Assembly (NCBI GenBank): GCA_965198855.1
Contig: CBDAPZ010000001.1
Span: forward strand, 744,001 to 808,000
Source: BOG-908 sp965198855
GTDB taxonomy: Bacteria > Pseudomonadota > Alphaproteobacteria > Acetobacterales > Acetobacteraceae
Reading direction: 5' to 3'
DNA: 64,000 bases
Under the pieces are notes generated by a model. The model saw only the letters and a list, made by a program, of their open reading frames with translations. It did not search any database and was not told the origin of the DNA. This document shows positions 39,951-47,726 of the stretch, in pieces (within the stretch, counting starts at the first letter, position 1; every line of letters begins with the position of its first letter). The translations under genes were made by a program, and so were the position numbers.

Positions 39951-40307
39951 TCATGCCTCCGGCGACCAGGCTTCGTAGTCGCCGGTGGCGGCTGCCCGGT
40001 TGCCGCCCTCGTAATCGTGGCCGGGTGGGCGATAGCTGAGTACGGTGCCGGTGCGGTTGGGCAGATGTGGCTTCTGCCAGGTCTTGCGGCCGGTATCGGG
40101 GAGCGGCGAATCGGTGGTGTAATGCAGCCAGGCATGCCACTCCGGCGGGATGGCGGTCGCTTCTTCGGGGCCTTTGAACATCACCCAGCGGCGCTGGCGC
40201 AGGCCGTGGCCGCGGGGCTTACGCTCGGAGAAATAGCGGTTGCCATCGACGTCGGTGCCGACAAGGGCGCCGTGCAGAAAGGTGAAGAGTCGGGTGCCGA
40301 TGCTCAT
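39951..40307 (-). CDS. NDUFA12-like subunit of NADH:ubiquinone oxidoreductase
   Basis: A 118-residue accessory subunit of respiratory complex I (B17.2/NDUFA12 family), typical of alphaproteobacteria and mitochondria. Motifs: LHGALVGTDVDGNRYFSERK, RRWVMFKGPEEATAIPPEWH and AWLHYTTDSPLPDTGRKTWQ, KPHLPNRTGT. The ATG at 40307 (MSIGTRLFTF) is the family start; the frame upstream to 40343 is unrelated. It is first of the four-gene minus-strand unit with mlaD, a small gene and DUF2155. The main nuo genes are not in the window. The upstream gap to the divergent GNAT gene is 54 bp. Confidence 0.92.
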   Translation of the reverse strand: MSIGTRLFTFLHGALVGTDVDGNRYFSERKPRGHGLRQRRWVMFKGPEEATAIPPEWHAWLHYTTDSPLPDTGRKTWQKPHLPNRTGTVLSYRPPGHDYEGGNRAAATGDYEAWSPEA

Positions 40308-40361
40308 GGGCGGAGTTATAGGCAGCCGCTGCGTTGGCGGCAAGGAAGGGAGGCGAGGCCG

Positions 40362-40883
40362 GTGCGGATCGAGACGGAGAGGCTGGTGCTGAACCGGCCG
40401 GGGCTTGCCGATTTCGAGCCGATGGCGGCGATGTGGGCCGATCCGCAGGTGACGCGCTACGTCGGCGGCCCGAACAGCCGAAACGATAGCTGGCTGCGTC
40501 TGCTGCGCCTTGGCGGCTTATGGCCCGTGCTTGGCTACGGCTACTGGATCGTGCGGGAGAAGAGCAGCGAAAGGTTTGTCGGCAACCTTGGTTTTGCCGA
40601 TTTCCAGCGTGAGCTCGAGCCGCCGCAGCACTGTGCCCCTGAGGCGGGCTGGGTGTTTGCAAGCTGGGCGCATGGCAGGGGGTATGCGCGGGAGGCGTTG
40701 ACGGCAGCGCTCGCCTGGTACGATGCAAGCCCCGTGGCGGGGCCGTGTCACTGCCTTATCGATCCGGAGAATCTTGCCTCGCTCCGCCTCGCGACGGCCT
40801 TCGGGTTTTCGGATGCACGCGAGGTCATGTTCAAGAACGCCAAAACGCACCTGCTGACGCGTCAATCCTTCAGCGGTCTCTGA
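40362..40883 (+). CDS. GNAT-family N-acetyltransferase (RimJ/RimL type)
   Basis: A 173-residue acetyl-CoA-dependent acetyltransferase. The RimJ/RimL-like pattern is clear: RIETERLVLNRPGLADFEPM at the start, YGYWIVREKSSERFVGNLGF, AGWVFASWAHGRGYAREALT with the acetyl-CoA loop (R/GxxGxG/A variant GRGYA), and IDPENLASLRLATAFGFSDA at the end. The start is GTG at 40362 with GGGAGGCGAGG upstream. A longer frame from 39804 is antisense to mlaD and NDUFA12 and is not part of it. Target (protein N-terminus, drug or small molecule) unknown. The 3' end overlaps the convergent TetR gene by 22 nt. Confidence 0.88.
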   Translation: MRIETERLVLNRPGLADFEPMAAMWADPQVTRYVGGPNSRNDSWLRLLRLGGLWPVLGYGYWIVREKSSERFVGNLGFADFQRELEPPQHCAPEAGWVFASWAHGRGYAREALTAALAWYDASPVAGPCHCLIDPENLASLRLATAFGFSDAREVMFKNAKTHLLTRQSFSGL

Positions 40884-41443
40884 GCAGCCTCCAGCATGTC
40901 GAGCAGGAAGGTGGTGGCTGGCAGGGTGCGGCCGCGTGTCGCACCTTCCAAGATCGTGACGCCTTCGACCATGGCGAGCAGCGCCATGGCTTGTCCCGGT
41001 TTTGCGGGTTCGACGAGTCGGCTATCGATCCATGTCACCCAGGAAGCGACCAAGTCTTCGGCGAGCTTGTCATAGGGTTTTTCGCCGCGTGCGCCGCGCG
41101 CCACGAGTTCGGTCAGCACGGTCATGAAGGGCGCGATCTCCGGGTTGCTGGTCAGTTGCAGCACAGTTTTCAGGAATTGGGCGGGTGAGCGCCTTTCCGC
41201 ATCTGCAAAGCGCGCCAACAGGGTCTGAAGCCGTTGTGCAAGCCGCGCTACCACATCGACGACGAGATGCTCCTTGCTGCCGAAATAGTAGATCAGCATG
41301 CGCGCGCTCGTGCCCAGGCGTTCGGCCAGGCCGCGCAGGGCCAGCACCTCCAGGCCTTCTCGCAAGACGATGTCTGCGATCTCGTCGGTATAGGCGCTAC
41401 GACGTTCCACCGGAGCTCCCGAGGATGATTTCGGTGCGGCCAT
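40862..41443 (-). CDS. TetR-family transcriptional regulator
   Basis: A 193-residue repressor-type regulator. The N-terminal helix-turn-helix reads EIADIVLREGLEVLALRGLA then ERLGTSARMLIYYFGSKEHL (about residues 20-60), the TetR signature around IYYFGSKE. The C-terminal 130 residues form the helical ligand domain (ELVARGARGEKPYDKLAEDL). The ATG at 41443 matches the family; the upstream frame to 41590 runs through the operator. It is divergent from a DUF5367 membrane protein, with clear inverted repeats between the two starts, so it very likely controls that gene and itself. Confidence 0.9.
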   Translation of the reverse strand: MAAPKSSSGAPVERRSAYTDEIADIVLREGLEVLALRGLAERLGTSARMLIYYFGSKEHLVVDVVARLAQRLQTLLARFADAERRSPAQFLKTVLQLTSNPEIAPFMTVLTELVARGARGEKPYDKLAEDLVASWVTWIDSRLVEPAKPGQAMALLAMVEGVTILEGATRGRTLPATTFLLDMLEAAQRPLKD

Positions 41444-41462
41444 GCAGATTGATGTAGCACCT

Positions 41463-41495
41463 GTTACATGGATGTGCCATGTAACGTATGTTACA
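41463..41495. promoter_or_regulatory. TetR operator: overlapping palindromes
   Basis: GTTACATGG (41463-41471), a 5-nt spacer and CCATGTAAC (41477-41485) form a perfect 9-bp inverted repeat. Its right half also pairs with a third site: TGTAAC (41480-41485), GTAT, GTTACA (41490-41495). Three half-sites in tandem fit binding of two regulator dimers. It lies 20 bp from the TetR start and 18 bp from the DUF5367 gene start. Confidence 0.75.
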
Positions 41496-41512
41496 TAATT
41501 GCGGAGGTTCTC

Positions 41513-41923
41513 ATGCTGAGTGCGAGGCAGATATGGGTGTGCAGTGCATTGGCGGTCCTGTTCTGGGTGGTGGCGACCCTGGCGGTGCATGTCTCGCCTG
41601 GATCGATCACCGGGCCGATCAGCGGCCCGGCCGCTTTCGTCATCAGCATTCCGGTCGGTTGGTTATGCGTGAGGCTGACGCGACGCGCGGCGCGGCTTGA
41701 CGCATCGCAAATTGCTGCGGCCTGTCTCCTAGTCGTGGCGGTCGCCACCTGCATCGATGGCGGTGCGCTGCGTTATCTGCCGGGTCTCTATGCCGCAGAC
41801 GAGCGGACCTGCCGTCTGGCCGCCGCCTGGCTATTATGGGGGTATGGCGTGAGCGGTTTTGCCGCCCTCGTCATGAGCGCGCAAGACGGCGCCGGCCCAC
41901 CCCCACGCCGCGGGTGGATTTGA
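41513..41923 (+). CDS. DUF5367-like small membrane protein
   Basis: A 136-residue protein with four predicted membrane helices: WVCSALAVLFWVVATLAVHV, ISGPAAFVISIPVGWLCVRL, IAAACLLVVAVATCIDGGAL and AAAWLLWGYGVSGFAALVMS. The GGALRYLPGLYA loop between helices 3 and 4 and the overall plan match the DUF5367 family as I recall it; function unknown. A good ribosome binding site (GGAGG, 7 nt) supports the ATG at 41513. It is divergent from a TetR gene across a palindromic operator, so expression is probably induced by a ligand of that regulator. Confidence 0.8.
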   Translation: MLSARQIWVCSALAVLFWVVATLAVHVSPGSITGPISGPAAFVISIPVGWLCVRLTRRAARLDASQIAAACLLVVAVATCIDGGALRYLPGLYAADERTCRLAAAWLLWGYGVSGFAALVMSAQDGAGPPPRRGWI

Positions 41924-42010
41924 GTTTATCCACAACATAATGTGTGGACAAAGCCTCCAAGCCGCAAAATCTGTGTTTCCGAGTCGCGCCATCCATGCTT
42001 AGCATCGGCC

Positions 42011-43480
42011 ATGAAAACACACCGGCTGTGGCAGGGTATTCGGATGCGTCAGGTGGCGGCCTCGGCCGACCCGGATCACCCAGCACGCCTTGTCACCTTG
42101 CCTGCCACCTGGGACGATCGTGCCGCGGAAGCGTTGGTGTCGCTCAGCCATGGCGACGGTCCGGTGACGCTCGCTGGCGCTGCCAATGCCTGGCTTTCCT
42201 TGATCGGCCAAAGAGCGCGTCAGGCAGGGCAGGATACGAGCATCGTGGCGGCACTGCATGGCCTGCTGCAACGGCGACAGGCCGCGCCCAACCCGGCGAT
42301 CTGGGCGGGCGAGGCAGAGGCGCCGGGTTACACGCTCTATGCCGCCGGCTTCCACGACGCGACGGACGGCTTCGATGTCGCAGGCTTTGCAGATGCCGCG
42401 TCGCTGGCCGCACGCGCTTGCCTGCTGCTTTCACCGGACGCGGCACGGATGGAGATCGGCCTCGCCGGGCTTGACGATCTGCTCGCCTGCCTTGGCCTGG
42501 ACTATGATAGCCGGGCCGCACGCGCCGTGGGCGCCTGTCTGGCGGCCCTGCTGCGTGCTCAGGTAGAACAGGCGCTGGAGGGCAACCAGCCCGATCTGCT
42601 GGCTGTTGCGGCAGATTGGCCTATCCCGCCGACAAGTTGCGCCGTTCCTGCTCTGGCGGACGCAGCCACTGCTGCACGCGCCGGCCTGCGCCGCGTGCCG
42701 GGCGCCATTCCCGCCACCGGCGTGTTCCCGCCGGGCCCGACCGAAGCCCTGCTCGGGGTTGAGACGGGTGGTATCGCGCCTGCGTTCTCGCCGGTGCGCG
42801 AGCGCTTCCTCACCCGTGCCGCGCATCATCGCCTGGCGGCGGCGGCCATCTCGCCCGAAGCGGCCTTGGCCACCGTGCTTACCGGCGGCGTTCTACTGCC
42901 AGTGGCCGACATCGCCGCCCATGCCGCCATGCGCGAGAGTGTCGGGCGCTTTCTGGATTTCCTGCCGCCGCTGCCTGCCAACCTGCCCGCCCCGGCGGGA
43001 GAGACCCCGCGCAGCATCGGCCCGCGGCATGAGAAACTGCCTGCACGCCGGTCCGGCCTTACTCAGAAGGCCAGCGTCTGCGGCCATCGCGTGTTCCTGC
43101 AAACCGGCGAATATGCCGATGGTAGGCTCGGCGAACTTGCCCTTCACTTGCCGCGGGAATCCGCCTTCGTGCGCGGCCTTGCGGAGTGCTTTGCCCAGGC
43201 TCTCAGCCTCGGCCTGCAGCATGGCGTGAAGCTCGAGGAATTCGTCGAGGCACTCTCCCTAACGCGCTTCGGACCCGCCGGCCTGGTCGAAGGCGACAGC
43301 ACGGCTGAGCGGGCGACATCCGTGGTCGATTACGCAATGCGCGCGCTTTCGGCCAATTACCTGGGGCGCGTCCTGCCCGAACCGGAACCCGATGAGGAGA
43401 TGCGACTGCAGGAGCGAGAAATCGCGCCGATGCTGCCGCTTGATCTGCCGCGCCGCAGAGGGCTCAGGCTCGTCGCGTAG
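42011..43480 (+). CDS. TSCPD-domain protein derived from B12-dependent ribonucleotide reductase
   Basis: A 489-residue protein. The C-terminal 150 residues carry a TSCPD domain as found at the end of class II (NrdJ) ribonucleotide reductases: GLTQKASVCGHRVFLQTGEY, ADGRLGELALHLPRESAFVR, LSLGLQHGVKLEEFVEALSL, then TRFGPAGLVEGDSTAERATS and a helix VVDYAMRALSANYLGR. The N-terminal 330 residues are helical and Ala-rich and resemble no catalytic barrel; no radical-site cysteines or glycyl motif is visible. So it is a truncated or repurposed relative that cannot reduce ribonucleotides alone. Start uncertain: ATG 42011 or the ATG at 42044 (MRQVAASAD), which fits better with a coding start. It lies alone between the DUF5367 gene and the histidine kinase. 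Confidence 0.72.
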   Translation: MKTHRLWQGIRMRQVAASADPDHPARLVTLPATWDDRAAEALVSLSHGDGPVTLAGAANAWLSLIGQRARQAGQDTSIVAALHGLLQRRQAAPNPAIWAGEAEAPGYTLYAAGFHDATDGFDVAGFADAASLAARACLLLSPDAARMEIGLAGLDDLLACLGLDYDSRAARAVGACLAALLRAQVEQALEGNQPDLLAVAADWPIPPTSCAVPALADAATAARAGLRRVPGAIPATGVFPPGPTEALLGVETGGIAPAFSPVRERFLTRAAHHRLAAAAISPEAALATVLTGGVLLPVADIAAHAAMRESVGRFLDFLPPLPANLPAPAGETPRSIGPRHEKLPARRSGLTQKASVCGHRVFLQTGEYADGRLGELALHLPRESAFVRGLAECFAQALSLGLQHGVKLEEFVEALSLTRFGPAGLVEGDSTAERATSVVDYAMRALSANYLGRVLPEPEPDEEMRLQEREIAPMLPLDLPRRRGLRLVA

Positions 43481-43482
43481 GG

Positions 43483-43532
43483 ACAAAGCTTTAGGGAACG
43501 GTGCCCGTCCCCAAACCCCCGTCAATCTTTGT
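43483..43532 (+). repeat. Family B G/C repeat (copy 1)
   Basis: Outer arms ACAAAG / CTTTGT (43483-43488, 43527-43532) enclose AGGGAACGGTGCCCGTCCC, a hairpin, and CCAAACCCCCGTCAATC. It starts 3 nt after the TSCPD gene stop. The 3' part (AACCCCCGTCA) is shared with the four other copies. Confidence 0.65.
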
Positions 43533-43630
43533 AACACATTGCTTCGTTTCCACTTTCTTACTGGGGCGAAACTTGCCTTTCAAAACTTCGTATTAACTTG
43601 GAACGTGCAGGCTGGGGTCGGAGGCGGAGT

Positions 43631-46423
43631 TTGAACGATACCGACGCGACCGCCTTCGGCAGACAAGATTCGCCTATAGACCTGTTTGACTGGATATTTT
43701 CGCCGCTCGGTCACCGCAATACTTGGCCGCATCTGCTCAAAGCCTTGACCGATGTGATGCAGGCATCTCATCAGCCGATGTTCATCGCTTGGGGCGAGCA
43801 ACGAACGCTGCTGTATAACGCGGCCTACGCCTTGCTACCGCATTCCGGACACCCGAACGCTCTTGGGACAAGTCTGGCGCCGCAAGGCGGCGATACACTT
43901 GCCGGCAGGCCATTCACCATCACGACGTTGCGGGACGAAGCCGGCAGACCCAGCGGCTTTGTCGGCACGCTCTCGGCCGACGCCGGGCGTGACGCCGCCA
44001 CCGAAGCCGCCGGGCTGCTGCATAGTTTCGTCGAGGCTCTGCCGGGCGTTGTGTACGCCAAGGACCGGCTCGGACGCATGCTGGTGGCCAATCGGGGCAC
44101 TGCAGAACTCATCGGCAAGCCACAAGCCGAGTTCCTGGGCAAAACCGACGCCGAAAACCTCGGAAACGAGGCTGAAGCCTCGGCAATCATGGCCAATGAT
44201 CGCCGCATCATGCAAAGCGGGGTCGCCGAGCAGGTGCAAGAGGCGGTGCGCCTGCCGAACGGCACACCCGCCATGTGGTTCTCTACCAAGGCACCGATGC
44301 GTGACGAAGCCGGTCGCGTCATCGGCCTGATCGGCACGTCCATCGACGTCACCGAACGCAGCCGCCTCGAAGCGCGGCGCCTGGCGCTGGTCGAACTCGC
44401 CGACCGCTTCCGCGACTTGGATGATCCGGCAGACATCGCTTACGCCGCGGCCGAGATCCTCGGCCGCACCCTCCAGGTCAGCCGCGCCGGCTACGGCACC
44501 ATCGATCCGGTAGCCGAAACCATCAGCATCGATCGCGACTGGAACATGCCGGGCATCAAGAGCCTGGCCGGCATTCTGCACTTCCGTGATTACGGCAGCT
44601 ATGTCGACGATCTCAAGCGCGGCGAAACGGTGGTGTTCGCCGATGCCGAAACGGATCCGCGCACGCGCGACACCGCACAGGCTCTGAAGAACATCAGCGC
44701 GCAGGCCGCCATCAACATGCCGGTCACCGAACAAGGCAAGTTCGTCGCCATCCTCTACCTTAATCATGCCGACCGCCGGGACTGGCCGCCCACCGAGCTG
44801 GAGTTCGTGCGTGACGTTGCCATGCGCACACGCGCCGCCGTCGCACGCAGACAGGCTGAATTGGAGTTGCAGGCGCTCGCCGCCTCGCTGGAACAACAGG
44901 TTGCCGAACGCACCGCCGAACGCGACCGGGTTTGGCGCAACTCACGCGACCTGCTGGTGGTGCTGAACGGCGAAGGCACGCTGCATTTGGCAAACCCGGC
45001 CTGGAAAGCAGTGCTCGGCTATGACCCCGAGGAAGTCGACGGCAAGACTTACGCGGATTTTGTCCTTCCAGACGATGTTTCGAAAACCGGCGGTGCCCTG
45101 CAGACGGCGCTCGAAGTCCACGATGTTTCCGCCTTCGAGAATCGCTGCCGCCACAAGGACGGCTCTTTCCGTTGGATGTCTTGGCATACCTCGATGGAAG
45201 GCGGGCTGGTGTTTGCCTATGGCCGGGACGTCACCGAGGAAAAGAACCAGGCGGAAGCGCTGCAGCAGGCCGAAGCTGCTTTGCGGCAATCCCAGAAGAT
45301 GGAGGCGGTGGGCCAATTGACCGGCGGCATCGCGCATGACTTCAACAATATGCTCTCTGTGGTCATCGGTTCGCTCGAACTGCTCGGCCGACGTCTCGAT
45401 AGCGCCGATAGCCGTGCGCACCGCTACGTGGAGACGGCGACCGAGGGTGCGAAACGTGCTGCCCTGCTGACCCAGCGCCTGCTTGCCTTCTCCCGCCAGC
45501 AACCGCTAAAGCCGGAATCGATCGACGCCAATCGGCTGGTCAGCGGCATGTCAGATCTGCTGCGCCACTCGCTCGGCGTCGAGATCCAGCTCGAGGCCGT
45601 GCTCGCCGGCGGGCTGTGGCGCACCCATGCCGACCCCAACCAGCTCGAGAACGTCATCCTGAACCTCGCGGTGAATGCGCGCGACGCCATGCCCGAAGGC
45701 GGGCGGCTGACCATCGAGACACAGAACGCCCATCTGGACGCACGCTACGCCGCCGCCCATCTTGGCATCGCTGCCGGCCAATATGTGTTGGTCGCCGTTA
45801 CCGACACCGGCATGGGCATGCCCGAAGGGGTGATTGCCAAGGCCTTTGACCCGTTCTTCACCACCAAGGCAGTCGGTAAAGGCACCGGGCTGGGGCTCAG
45901 CCAGGTCTATGGCTTCGTCAAGCAATCCGGCGGCCACGTGAAAATCTATTCCGAGCCGGGCGAGGGGACGACGGTAAAAATATACCTGCCGCGCCAGGCC
46001 GCCGGGCAGCAGGAGTCCGACACCGACGGTCCCGCGTCCCCACTACCGCGCGGCGAACAGCGCGAAGTGGTGCTGGTGGTAGAGGACGAACCGGCGGTGC
46101 GCGAGCTGAGCGTCGAATTGCTGAGCGAACTCGGCTATCGTGTGCTTGAAGCCGATGGCGCTGCCGCCGCCCTGCGGCTGATCGACGCACACCCGGACAT
46201 TGCATTGCTCTTCACCGATGTCGTCATGCCGGAAATCAACGGACGCAAATTGGCGGAAGAAGCCTGCCGCCGTCGTAAAGGCCTGAGAGTGCTGTTCACC
46301 ACCGGCTATACACGCAACGCGGTGGTGCATAACGGCGTGCTGGACGCCGGAGTGGATCTAATCGGCAAGCCGTTCACGATTGAAGAACTCGCCGCCAAAG
46401 TACGTTCGGTATTGGACGCCTAA
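43631..46423 (+). CDS. Hybrid sensor histidine kinase (PAS-PAS-GAF-PAS-HisKA-HATPase-REC)
   Basis: A 930-residue soluble hybrid kinase. Order: PAS about 30-125 (IDLFDWIFSPLG), PAS about 135-250 (GVVYAKDRLGRMLVANRGTA, IGTSIDVTERSRLE), GAF about 260-420 (AEILGRTLQVSRAGYGTIDP), a coiled coil, PAS about 440-560 (WKAVLGYDPEEVDGKTYADF, YGRDVTEEKNQAEA), HisKA with phospho-His in GGIAHDFNNMLSVVIGSLEL, HATPase with NLAVNARDAMPEGGRLTIET, TDTGMGMP and GKGTGLGLSQVYGFVKQSGG, and a receiver with acceptor Asp in LFTDVVMPEINGRK. No membrane segment. The start is a TTG at 43631 with GGAGG 6 nt upstream. No response regulator is adjacent; it may feed the single-domain regulator at 59877 or another. Confidence 0.93.
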   Translation: MNDTDATAFGRQDSPIDLFDWIFSPLGHRNTWPHLLKALTDVMQASHQPMFIAWGEQRTLLYNAAYALLPHSGHPNALGTSLAPQGGDTLAGRPFTITTLRDEAGRPSGFVGTLSADAGRDAATEAAGLLHSFVEALPGVVYAKDRLGRMLVANRGTAELIGKPQAEFLGKTDAENLGNEAEASAIMANDRRIMQSGVAEQVQEAVRLPNGTPAMWFSTKAPMRDEAGRVIGLIGTSIDVTERSRLEARRLALVELADRFRDLDDPADIAYAAAEILGRTLQVSRAGYGTIDPVAETISIDRDWNMPGIKSLAGILHFRDYGSYVDDLKRGETVVFADAETDPRTRDTAQALKNISAQAAINMPVTEQGKFVAILYLNHADRRDWPPTELEFVRDVAMRTRAAVARRQAELELQALAASLEQQVAERTAERDRVWRNSRDLLVVLNGEGTLHLANPAWKAVLGYDPEEVDGKTYADFVLPDDVSKTGGALQTALEVHDVSAFENRCRHKDGSFRWMSWHTSMEGGLVFAYGRDVTEEKNQAEALQQAEAALRQSQKMEAVGQLTGGIAHDFNNMLSVVIGSLELLGRRLDSADSRAHRYVETATEGAKRAALLTQRLLAFSRQQPLKPESIDANRLVSGMSDLLRHSLGVEIQLEAVLAGGLWRTHADPNQLENVILNLAVNARDAMPEGGRLTIETQNAHLDARYAAAHLGIAAGQYVLVAVTDTGMGMPEGVIAKAFDPFFTTKAVGKGTGLGLSQVYGFVKQSGGHVKIYSEPGEGTTVKIYLPRQAAGQQESDTDGPASPLPRGEQREVVLVVEDEPAVRELSVELLSELGYRVLEADGAAAALRLIDAHPDIALLFTDVVMPEINGRKLAEEACRRRKGLRVLFTTGYTRNAVVHNGVLDAGVDLIGKPFTIEELAAKVRSVLDA

Positions 46424-46471
46424 GCCCAAAGGCCGTCGGTGCTGCTGAACAAGCCTCACGATGAGAAAGGT

Positions 46472-46532
46472 CTTCTTTTCTGAAGAAAAGAAGCAAAAGA
46501 CTCTTATGTCGCGGTGGCGGTTTTATCCGGCA
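46472..46532 (-). repeat. Family A repeat between convergent genes (copy 10)
   Basis: Perfect 22-nt palindrome at 46472-46493 (arms CTTCTTTTCT, loop GA), CAAAAGACTCTTATG, then half hairpin GTCGCGGTGGCGGTTTTATC with CCGGCA. It lies between a plus-strand stop at 46423 and a minus-strand stop at 46541. Confidence 0.85.
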
Positions 46533-46540
46533 AGGCGCTT

Positions 46541-47689
46541 CTATTGGGCTTGAGTCATGAATGTGGCAATCTGCGCATTTAAAAATGCCGCATCCGCCGC
46601 GTCTTCGCCGGCACCGGCCGGATGCCCCCACAAGGATGGAATTGGCAGCAATGTACAATGCGCAATGAACTGTGCCTCGTACCGCGCATCCTCCACCGGG
46701 AAATACATGTCCGTCGCCGATGGCATATAGAGAACAGGCACTTTTATCGAACGCAGCGCTGCCGCCTCATCCCCTTTGAACGGCGGTGTCTTTCCCACGT
46801 CGTTCGACTCCCATGTCCGCATCTGCAAGATCAGATCGTTCGCGTCGTCTCCTGCAAAGAAATCCCTGCGGTATTTATCCACTGCTTGCTGAAATGTGGT
46901 TCCCGGCGGGTTTTCGCTCCGCCAAAGCTCCTTGCGCCACCATTCCTGTGAAAACAGCCAGCCTAGCCAAACCATCCCGGTCGTCTCAATGCCATGCGCG
47001 GGCTCTACGGTGTAATTGCCACCCTCGAACGCCGGGTCGGTGGTCAGCGCGGCGATCTGACCTTCCAGGCGGACGATCCCATGTCCATAGGTCTTTGCAG
47101 TGCCCGACGTCGCCACGATCCGATCCATGAAATCCGGGTAACTCACTGCCCATTGCAGTGCCTGTTGCGCGCCCATCGAAAACCCGATCACCGCACGCAA
47201 ATGCTTGATGTGCAGCCCGGACACCAGCAGCGTGTGCACTGCATTAACGTTGTCACGTATCGTCATGACCGGAAAATTCGGGCCATGGAACGGCACGGGT
47301 GTATTGCTCGGGGATGATGAGCGTCCGTTGCCGAAAAGCTCGCTGGTGACCAGGAAGAGTTTGCCTGGATCGAGTGCCTTTCCGGGGCCGATCAACCATT
47401 CATAACCATGTAGGTTGGCCATAAAATGCGACGGCAGCAGCACTGCATTGTCGCCTGCTGCGTCAAGCTTCCCATACGTTCCGTACACGATATGAGCCTC
47501 CGGCAGAATGGCAGCACTTTCCGTCGCAAAGCTTTTGATCGTGTAGACATCCTGTGTGGCTTGGGGAGGTTGTTCGCTTGTCTGTGCGCAAGCCTCTGGG
47601 GGCACACAGGCCGCAATTCCAATGACAGCCAGGACCGGCAGCATCGTGCATGCGAGTGCAGCCATCCGGCGGCCAAATCTTCTGATCAT
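46541..47689 (-). CDS. Exported MetX-like alpha/beta hydrolase
   Basis: A 382-residue alpha/beta fold protein related to homoserine O-acetyltransferase (MetX), but with an export signal: MIRRFGRRMAALACTMLPVL then AVIGIAACVPPEACAQ, in which IAAC may be a lipobox. Family marks: AHIVYGTYGKLDAAGDNAVL, GPGKALDPGKLFLVTSELFG, NGRSSSPSNTPVPFHGPNFP, and the nucleophile Ser in VIGFSMGAQQALQWAVSYPD. The catalytic Asp (PSATDMYFPVEDA) and His (LWGHPAGAG) are present. Cytoplasmic MetX acts in methionine synthesis; a secreted relative more likely hydrolyses an ester or transfers acyl groups in the envelope. ATG at 47689; upstream frame to 47809 overlaps the next gene. 37 nt follow the Tim44-domain gene stop. 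Confidence 0.85.
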   Translation of the reverse strand: MIRRFGRRMAALACTMLPVLAVIGIAACVPPEACAQTSEQPPQATQDVYTIKSFATESAAILPEAHIVYGTYGKLDAAGDNAVLLPSHFMANLHGYEWLIGPGKALDPGKLFLVTSELFGNGRSSSPSNTPVPFHGPNFPVMTIRDNVNAVHTLLVSGLHIKHLRAVIGFSMGAQQALQWAVSYPDFMDRIVATSGTAKTYGHGIVRLEGQIAALTTDPAFEGGNYTVEPAHGIETTGMVWLGWLFSQEWWRKELWRSENPPGTTFQQAVDKYRRDFFAGDDANDLILQMRTWESNDVGKTPPFKGDEAAALRSIKVPVLYMPSATDMYFPVEDARYEAQFIAHCTLLPIPSLWGHPAGAGEDAADAAFLNAQIATFMTQAQ

Positions 47690-47726
47690 ACGTGCCGACC
47701 GAGCAATCCCTTGGCCTTTGCCAAGC

